From an uncultured Ruminococcus sp. (lineage in GTDB: Bacteria; Bacillota; Clostridia; Oscillospirales; Ruminococcaceae), in NCBI GenBank assembly GCA_946537515.1, contig CAMNFV010000003.1:1-46104 (forward strand): a stretch of 46,104 bases of DNA. The letters are read 5' to 3'. The notes under the pieces were generated by a model. The model was given only the letters and a program-made list of their open reading frames with translations, was not told the origin of the DNA and did no database searches. How positions within the stretch are numbered: position 1 is the stretch's first letter; each line of letters opens with the position of its first letter. Both the position numbers and the translations under genes were made by a program. Of the stretch, positions 41,319 through 46,104 are shown in pieces.

Positions 41319-42132
41319 ATCCGATTACATAGTTCTTTATGTCGTATACTTCCATCAGTTCATCATAGTCAAAAAGGAGTCGGACGCCTGCGAGACGCGA
41401 GCCGTCGTAATAACGGTAAATCGTTGTATAAACGGTTTTTGAGCCGCTGTTATCTTCCATCAGCCAAAGCTCACAGGTGTAATTCTTCCCGTCTACATTC
41501 ACATCAGAGGATTGCTCGCAGCCATAGCGGATTCCTGCATGATCCTGCGTACCAAAGAAATATTCATTCAGTTTCGGCACATATGCATCAGGATCATCCT
41601 TCCAGTCGCTTCCGGATTTCTTCTGATATCCCTGACTGCTGGCGCGATAAGTAAAATGCTTCATAAAAAGCGAGTTTTCCGAGCCGGTACGGACATCAAG
41701 AATTGCTTCAAATGCACTGTGTGAATATGAATATTCCGTCATGATATTCTGAATATTCTGTTTCTGGTCAAACAGATACATTGTCGTATCAACACGAACC
41801 GGACTGCTGCCGATCTGTTCCGATAAGGCAACGGCCAATGCACCGGGCGAATCAATTGATTCGTTATAAACAACTTCGCCTTCCCGGTAATCAAACTGTA
41901 AGCTGTTCAAAGCGCTTTGATAGAAATTATTCTTTCGTGCAAACATCATGATAAATGCAAGCAGCACAACCGCGATAATCAGCACAATCAAAAGTACAAA
42001 CTTTTTATTGGATCTCGGCATATCCGGATCTGCTTCCTTTGAACCGCAGTAGGGCACAAAGCCTTCTTCAGGTTTCTCATCTTCGGGCGAAGGCGGAAGA
42101 ATCGGCTGGTATTCTTTCTCCTGCTCTGCCAT
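41317..42132 (-). CDS. Single-pass membrane protein of unknown function in the oadBG operon
   Basis: 271 residues. A proline/glutamate-rich cytoplasmic N-terminus (about 1-43) is followed by one membrane segment (about 45-64), then an extracytoplasmic domain of about 205 residues rich in aromatic and acidic residues (YFFGTQDHAGIRYG, YRYYDGSRLAGVRLLFDYDEL). I do not recognise the family; the outer part could be a lipoprotein-like beta domain. Its ATG follows the OadG-like stop directly (TAAATG), so it is translated with the oadB-oadG pair and ends at the shared terminator. Confidence 0.78.
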   Translation of the reverse strand: MAEQEKEYQPILPPSPEDEKPEEGFVPYCGSKEADPDMPRSNKKFVLLIVLIIAVVLLAFIMMFARKNNFYQSALNSLQFDYREGEVVYNESIDSPGALAVALSEQIGSSPVRVDTTMYLFDQKQNIQNIMTEYSYSHSAFEAILDVRTGSENSLFMKHFTYRASSQGYQKKSGSDWKDDPDAYVPKLNEYFFGTQDHAGIRYGCEQSSDVNVDGKNYTCELWLMEDNSGSKTVYTTIYRYYDGSRLAGVRLLFDYDELMEVYDIKNYVIG

Positions 42133-42309
42133 TTATGCCCCCTTATGCTCCTCGTCAGACGAATCCTTCTTCTCGGTCAGTTTATTCAGCAGAATTGTCA
42201 GCAGCATAATCACGCCGATCACAATAAAAATTCCGAGCATACCGAGCCCCATATAGCGCAGATTCTCAACAAAATGGATCGGCTCAAATGAAGCAGTCAG
42301 ATTTAACAT
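42133..42309 (-). CDS. OadG-like gamma subunit of a sodium-pump decarboxylase
   Basis: 58 residues from the ATG at 42309 (MLNLTASFEPIHFVENLRYM); an ATG two codons earlier is only one base from AGGTGA. It has one membrane helix (about 19-43, GLGMLGIFIVIGVIMLLTIL) and a charged C-terminal tail, the usual shape of OadG. The gamma subunit holds the alpha and beta subunits together in the membrane complex. It is encoded 21 bases after oadB. Confidence 0.75.
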   Translation of the reverse strand: MLNLTASFEPIHFVENLRYMGLGMLGIFIVIGVIMLLTILLNKLTEKKDSSDEEHKGA

Positions 42310-42330
42310 TATCATTCACCTAACCTTTCA

Positions 42331-43440
42331 TTAGTGGAGGAAGAAATTCAGAATCAGGCCGCCGGCGATGACAGAGGCGATCTGACCGGAGACATTGACG
42401 CCGGTTGCCTGCATCAGCAGGAAGTTTGTCGGATCCTCTTTCAGCGCAAGCTTATGCACGACTCTGCCGGACATCGGGAACGCAGAAATACCGGCAGCCC
42501 CGATCATCGGATTGATCTTTTTCTTCAGGAACAGATTGAGAATCTTTGCAAAGATCACACCGCCTGCGGTATCAAAGATAAATGCAACAAGGCCGAGGCA
42601 GAGAATCAAAATTGTATCGAGCCGCAGGAACTTTTCTGCCTGCATCTGAGAAGCAATCGTGATACCGAGGAAAATAGTCACGAGGTTCGCAAGAACCTTC
42701 TGTGCAGTCTCGGAAAGGCTGTCCAGCACGCCGCACTCACGGATCAGATTGCCGAACATCAGGAATCCGACCAGCGCAACAGATGCCGGAGCAATCAGGC
42801 CTGCAATGATTGTAATGCAGATTGGGAACAGGATGCGTGTCGTTTTGGAAACAGGCTTCTGCGTATATTCCATGCGGATTTTGCGCTCATTTTTCGTCGT
42901 CAGCAGCTTGATGATCGGCGGCTGAATGATCGGGACAAGCGCCATATAGGAATACGCCGCGACCATAATCGCACCGATATAGTTGGAATTCAGCTTCTGG
43001 CCGACAACGATCGAAGTCGGGCCGTCTGCCGCACCGATGATTGCGATAGAAGCAGCATCGTTCAGGTCAAAGAACATGGACGCCATACAGAGCGTGAAGA
43101 AAATGCCGAACTGTGCGGCCGCACCGAACAGCATCAGAACCGGATTAGAGAGCAGCGGGCCGAAGTCAATCATCGCGCCGATACCGATAAACAAAATCAG
43201 CGGGAATAGTTCATTGGCAATACCGGCACTATAGAGAATACTCAGCGGACCCTCCTCTGCGCCCTGCGTGATTGCGCCGGAAAGCGGCAGATTGACAAGA
43301 ATCGCACCGAAGCCCATCGGAAGCAGGAGCGTCGGCTCCATATCCTTTTTTACGGCCAGCCAGATCAGCACGCCGCCGATCAGCCACATGATTACCATTT
43401 TGAAATCAAGATTGAGCAGATTTTGATATAATACCTCCAT
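42331..43440 (-). CDS. oadB: Sodium-translocating decarboxylase beta subunit (OadB/GcdB-like)
   Basis: 369 residues, about nine membrane helices. The conserved ion-path aspartate is Asp139 in IGAADGPTSIVVG. The C-terminal signature NPMIGAAGISAFPMSGR keeps the Asn, Gly, Ser and Arg at the spacing known to be needed for sodium pumping in Klebsiella OadB. The subunit couples decarboxylation of carboxybiotin to Na+ export. No carboxyltransferase alpha or biotin-carrier gene is in this operon, so they must come from elsewhere or this copy works alone. It lies under a riboswitch with a built-in terminator. Confidence 0.93.
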   Translation of the reverse strand: MEVLYQNLLNLDFKMVIMWLIGGVLIWLAVKKDMEPTLLLPMGFGAILVNLPLSGAITQGAEEGPLSILYSAGIANELFPLILFIGIGAMIDFGPLLSNPVLMLFGAAAQFGIFFTLCMASMFFDLNDAASIAIIGAADGPTSIVVGQKLNSNYIGAIMVAAYSYMALVPIIQPPIIKLLTTKNERKIRMEYTQKPVSKTTRILFPICITIIAGLIAPASVALVGFLMFGNLIRECGVLDSLSETAQKVLANLVTIFLGITIASQMQAEKFLRLDTILILCLGLVAFIFDTAGGVIFAKILNLFLKKKINPMIGAAGISAFPMSGRVVHKLALKEDPTNFLLMQATGVNVSGQIASVIAGGLILNFFLH

Positions 43441-43468
43441 AATTTCATTCCTTTCATGTGATGTGAAT

Positions 43469-43525
43469 AAAAAAACAGACCTTTATCGCGCAGCAGCCGG
43501 AAAAGGCCTTCGTGCGATAAAAGTC
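43469..43525 (-). terminator. Riboswitch expression-platform terminator upstream of oadB
   Basis: On the minus strand a 12-bp stem (arms 43514-43525 and 43478-43489, one G-U pair) is followed by seven T (43469-43475). Its 5' arm contains CTTTTATC, which is also the 3' strand of the aptamer's P1 helix, so the two structures are mutually exclusive. Confidence 0.85.
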
Positions 43526-43623
43526 TTGCCGTTTGATTTTCGTGCGGGCACGGACACCGCGCCGGGTATGACGTCACGAAAGACAATCCACAGATCGTGA
43601 ACTGCCGGCTACTCCCTCTTATC
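43516..43623 (-). ncRNA. yybP-ykoY-type (Mn2+) riboswitch aptamer
   Basis: Read on the minus strand, the leader starts GATAAGAGGGAGTAGCCGG and ends CGGCAAGACTTTTATC. The GGGAGUAGC ... GCAAGAC pair of conserved segments next to P1, an internal UCACGA/UCGUGA helix and a GUCAUAC segment match my memory of the yybP-ykoY consensus and of the Lactococcus aptamer. P1 (GATAAGAG with CTTTTATC) competes with the terminator, which makes it an ON switch. This class senses Mn2+. A covariance search against Rfam RF00080 would settle it. Confidence 0.75.
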
Positions 43624-43629
43624 TTTCAT

Positions 43630-43658
43630 AGTTTATCATATTTTCAAAAAAATGTCAA
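43630..43658 (-). promoter_or_regulatory. Sigma-A promoter of the riboswitch-oadB operon
   Basis: TTGACA (43653-43658), 17-bp spacer, TAAACT (43630-43635). The expected start site coincides with the 5' end of the aptamer's P1 helix. Confidence 0.88.
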
Positions 43659-43730
43659 GCGCTTTTCCGAAAACCATCCCGTTTCTCTGTCTGACCGTGA
43701 AAATTCGATTAAAGATGTCATTCTGTTATC

Positions 43731-43759
43731 TTGCTTTTTTTCGCCAAATATGCTATACT
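43731..43759 (+). promoter_or_regulatory. Promoter for recG
   Basis: TTGCTT (43731-43736), 17-bp spacer, TATACT (43754-43759). A perfect 7-bp hairpin (CGGAACA / TGTTCCG, 43767-43787) lies in the short leader. Confidence 0.75.
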
Positions 43760-43814
43760 GAATCAGCGGAACATCTATTCTGTTCCGGAGTAAATAACCC
43801 GAGGTCACATCATT

Positions 43815-45863
43815 ATGAATGAACTCTATCAGCCGATTGAAACGCTTGCCGGTGTCGGAGAAAAACGCGCTGCCAAGTATCACAAGCTCGGTATCCATAC
43901 ACCCTATGACCTGCTCTTCCATTTTCCGAGAAGCTATATAGACTATACCAAGCCTGTGATGATTGCAGATGCGGAAAACGGCATCCCGTGTGCTGTTCGG
44001 TGTACGATTGTGCAGAAGCTCGCGGTCGCATTTGTCCGCAAGGGATTCACGATCTATCGCGTACTCGTCACAGACGGGATCTCTGATATGCTGCTGGTAT
44101 TCTACAATACCCCCTATACCTATCAGGCGATGAAAGCCGGCGAGGAGTATTATGCCTACGGAAAAATCACTGGCGGTTTTCTGCGCAGAGAGATGCAATC
44201 CCCGCAGGTACAGCGAACCGATCATGCGCTGCTCCTGCAGCCGGTCTATCCGCAGACGACCGGTCTTACCAGTCAGATGATGCGTACCAATATCCAGCGC
44301 GCGCTGATGTATCTGAAGCAGCAGCCCGTTGAGACTATGCCACCGGAACTGATGCAGGACTATCAGCTTGTACCGCTCGTGGATGCGCTCTGTGCCGTTC
44401 ACAGGCCGAATAACGCAAAGGAACTTGAAGCGGCCCGGCATCGGCTTGCATTTGAGGAGCTGCTGCAATTTCAGCTTGGTACGCTCATGCTCAAGCATCG
44501 CAGCAGCGGTCAGAGCGGCATGGCGATGTCAAAATCGACTTCGATTCAGGATTTCTATGATAACCTGCCGTTCAGCCTGACCGGCGCGCAGCAGAAGGCA
44601 ATCCGCACAATTTGTCAGGATCTCTGCAAACAGAAACCTATGAACCGTCTTTTGCAGGGCGATGTCGGAAGCGGTAAAACCGCAGTCGCTGCTGCCGCAG
44701 CAGCATTTGCATCCAAGAACGGGTTGCAGACAGTTCTCATGGCACCGACTGAAATTCTGGCACAGCAGCATCTTCAGACGATGACGGAATTTCTCAGTCC
44801 GCTCGGTATTACCCCGCTTCTGCTGACAGGCTCCACCAAAGCAAAAGAAAAACGCGAGATCAAAAAACGGATTGCGGAAGGGACAGCTTCTGTTGTCATC
44901 GGCACACACGCAGTCATTCAGAAGGATATTGACTTCCCGTCGCTCGGACTGGTCATCACCGATGAGCAGCATCGTTTCGGTGTTGCGCAGCGTGCAGCTC
45001 TTGCAGAAAAAGGAGGCTATCCGCATAAGCTCGTCATGTCTGCAACGCCGATCCCGCGAACGCTTGCGCTGATTATCTACGGCGATCTGGATATTACCAT
45101 ACTGGATGAAATGCCGAAGGGCAGACTGCCGATCCAGACATTTGCGGTTACAGGCGGATATCGTGAGCGTGCATATGGTTTTATCAAAACTCATCTTGAC
45201 GCAGGTGAACAGGCATATCTTGTCTGCTCGATGATCGAGGAATCCGATGCGCTCGAAAATGTTCAGGCCGCTGAAACCTATGCGGAAACGCTGAAAGAAG
45301 GTGCTTTCCGGGATTATCGTGTCGGGCTGCTGCACGGTAAAATGAAGCCTGCCGAAAAGGAAGCTGTTATGGCAGCAATGAAAGCGCACGAGATCGACTT
45401 GCTGGTATGCACAACTGTTGTAGAAGTCGGTGTGGATGTCCCGAATGCGACGCTGATCCTGATTGAGAATGCGGACCGCTTCGGTCTTGCACAGCTGCAT
45501 CAGCTGCGCGGCAGAGTCGGCAGAGGCTCCGTGCAAAGCTATTGTATTCTCGTGACTGACAGTAAAAACGATGATGCCCGCGAACGCCTCAAGGTCATGA
45601 GCCGTACGACAAACGGCTTTGTAATCGCCGAAGAGGATCTCAAGCTGCGCGGCCCCGGCGATTTCTTCGGACATGCGCAGCATGGTATGCCCCCGCTCAT
45701 GCAGGCAGCTTTTTGCAGCAATATGCCCCTTGTCTCCGAAACACAAATGGCCGCAAAACAATTATTGGAAGCTGATCCGGAACTGCAATCTCCGGCGCAT
45801 CAGCCGCTGCGCACCGCGGTACTTCAATTATTCGCGAAAAACGGCGAAAACGGGCTGAACTAA
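43815..45863 (+). CDS. recG: ATP-dependent DNA helicase RecG
   Basis: 682 residues, normal for RecG. The N-terminal wedge/OB domain (about 60-150) recognises branched DNA. Helicase motifs follow: I GDVGSGKT (about 280), Ia MAPTEILAQQH, II DEQHRFG, III SATPIPRT, IV in EQAYLVCSMIEESD, V TTVVEVGVDVPNA and VI QLRGRVGRG. The C-terminal FVIAEEDLKLRGPGDFFG is the RecG TRG-type motif. It drives regression of stalled forks and Holliday-junction processing. It is monocistronic here. Confidence 0.97.
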   Translation: MNELYQPIETLAGVGEKRAAKYHKLGIHTPYDLLFHFPRSYIDYTKPVMIADAENGIPCAVRCTIVQKLAVAFVRKGFTIYRVLVTDGISDMLLVFYNTPYTYQAMKAGEEYYAYGKITGGFLRREMQSPQVQRTDHALLLQPVYPQTTGLTSQMMRTNIQRALMYLKQQPVETMPPELMQDYQLVPLVDALCAVHRPNNAKELEAARHRLAFEELLQFQLGTLMLKHRSSGQSGMAMSKSTSIQDFYDNLPFSLTGAQQKAIRTICQDLCKQKPMNRLLQGDVGSGKTAVAAAAAAFASKNGLQTVLMAPTEILAQQHLQTMTEFLSPLGITPLLLTGSTKAKEKREIKKRIAEGTASVVIGTHAVIQKDIDFPSLGLVITDEQHRFGVAQRAALAEKGGYPHKLVMSATPIPRTLALIIYGDLDITILDEMPKGRLPIQTFAVTGGYRERAYGFIKTHLDAGEQAYLVCSMIEESDALENVQAAETYAETLKEGAFRDYRVGLLHGKMKPAEKEAVMAAMKAHEIDLLVCTTVVEVGVDVPNATLILIENADRFGLAQLHQLRGRVGRGSVQSYCILVTDSKNDDARERLKVMSRTTNGFVIAEEDLKLRGPGDFFGHAQHGMPPLMQAAFCSNMPLVSETQMAAKQLLEADPELQSPAHQPLRTAVLQLFAKNGENGLN

Positions 45864-46052
45864 GCATCAGCTACTCCCCTGCTGACGGATTCAGATTTAT
45901 TTATTCAGAATTTACGATGTTTTTGACAGATTCTGTGCAATTCGCCAAAACTTGATTTTTTTTCATTTTTCTCTTGACATTTTGCTTCATTTGCGTTATA
46001 ATAACAAAGTCGCCTGACGGAAACGAAAAACTTCCGAAAGGTCAGACGGAAT
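45864..46052 (+). promoter_or_regulatory. Intergenic region with the tRNA promoter
   Basis: A strong promoter, TTGACA (45974-45979), 17-bp spacer and TATAAT (45997-46002), lies 50 bp before the tRNA. The leader contains a partial dyad (CCTGAC ... GTCAG, about 46012-46045) that may be removed during maturation. After recG I see only a weak five-base dyad, not a convincing terminator. Confidence 0.85.
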
Positions 46053-46104
46053 GGCCTGGTAGTTCAGTTGGTTTAGAACGCCGCCCTGTCACGGCGGAGG
46101 TCGT
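46053..46104 (+). tRNA. tRNA-Asp (GTC), 5' part
   Basis: The sequence from 46053 shows the acceptor strand GGCCTGG, a D-arm with AGTTCAGTTGG, and an anticodon arm CCGCC-CTGTCAC-GGCGG giving anticodon GTC. The variable region begins AGGTCGT at the window's edge, and the T-arm lies outside. It may be the first of a tRNA cluster. Confidence 0.93.

Overview
The window looks like a chromosomal segment of a cellulolytic Ruminococcus-type member of the Oscillospiraceae (Bacillota). The reasons are two large secreted glycoside hydrolases with C-terminal dockerin modules, a secreted esterase with one dockerin-like repeat, a one-step meso-diaminopimelate dehydrogenase, strong Shine-Dalgarno sites, and about eighteen near-consensus sigma-A promoters with 17-18 bp spacers. 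I saw no phage, transposase, integrase or CRISPR array. Coding density is high, and most of the interest lies in gene context and in non-coding structure.

Layout. 1-4.5 kb: the 5' end of a secreted protein (minus strand), then tex, a metallophosphoesterase, an MscS channel and a small unknown gene as one operon. 4.5-7 kb: an XRE-cupin regulator and an AMP-forming acyl-CoA synthetase behind a promoter flanked by operator-like repeats. 7-9.1 kb (minus): a trans-translation cluster, smpB - S66 peptidase - ssrA (tmRNA). 9.2-15.1 kb (plus): unknown gene, radical SAM protein, small membrane protein, malic enzyme, YdcF-like protein, ddh, HU, and a histone-H1-like Ala/Lys-rich protein. 15.2-22 kb: penicillin-binding protein, convergent amidase, an OmpR/HisKA two-component system whose sensor has a very long proline-rich ectodomain, and a polysaccharide flippase. 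22-26 kb (minus): azlCD and a dockerin-bearing clan GH-A hydrolase. 26-28 kb (plus): DegV and an AEC carrier. 28-35.5 kb (minus): HD phosphohydrolase, rarA, a GH9 cellulase with CBM3 and dockerin, and secA. 35.6-39.7 kb (minus): an operon of CE2-like esterase, galactokinase-like kinase and MurD-like ligase, divergent from trmK-nif3 (39.8-41.3 kb). 41.3-43.6 kb (minus): a sodium-pump decarboxylase beta/gamma pair plus an unknown membrane protein behind what I read as a yybP-ykoY (Mn2+) riboswitch. 43.8-46.1 kb: recG and the start of a tRNA-Asp.

How the genes fit together. Plant-cell-wall breakdown is represented by the GH9 enzyme, the GH-A enzyme and the esterase, all of which would be exported through the SecA encoded here. 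Envelope biogenesis is represented by ddh, the PBP, the amidase, the S66 peptidase, the flippase and the MurD-like ligase. Ribosome rescue is represented by smpB and ssrA. The strongest unusual signal is the manganese-type riboswitch with a built-in terminator in front of oadB-oadG, which have no carboxyltransferase or biotin-carrier gene beside them. The second is the esterase - GHMP kinase - Mur ligase operon, in which both the kinase and the ligase lack a residue that is normally diagnostic of their family.
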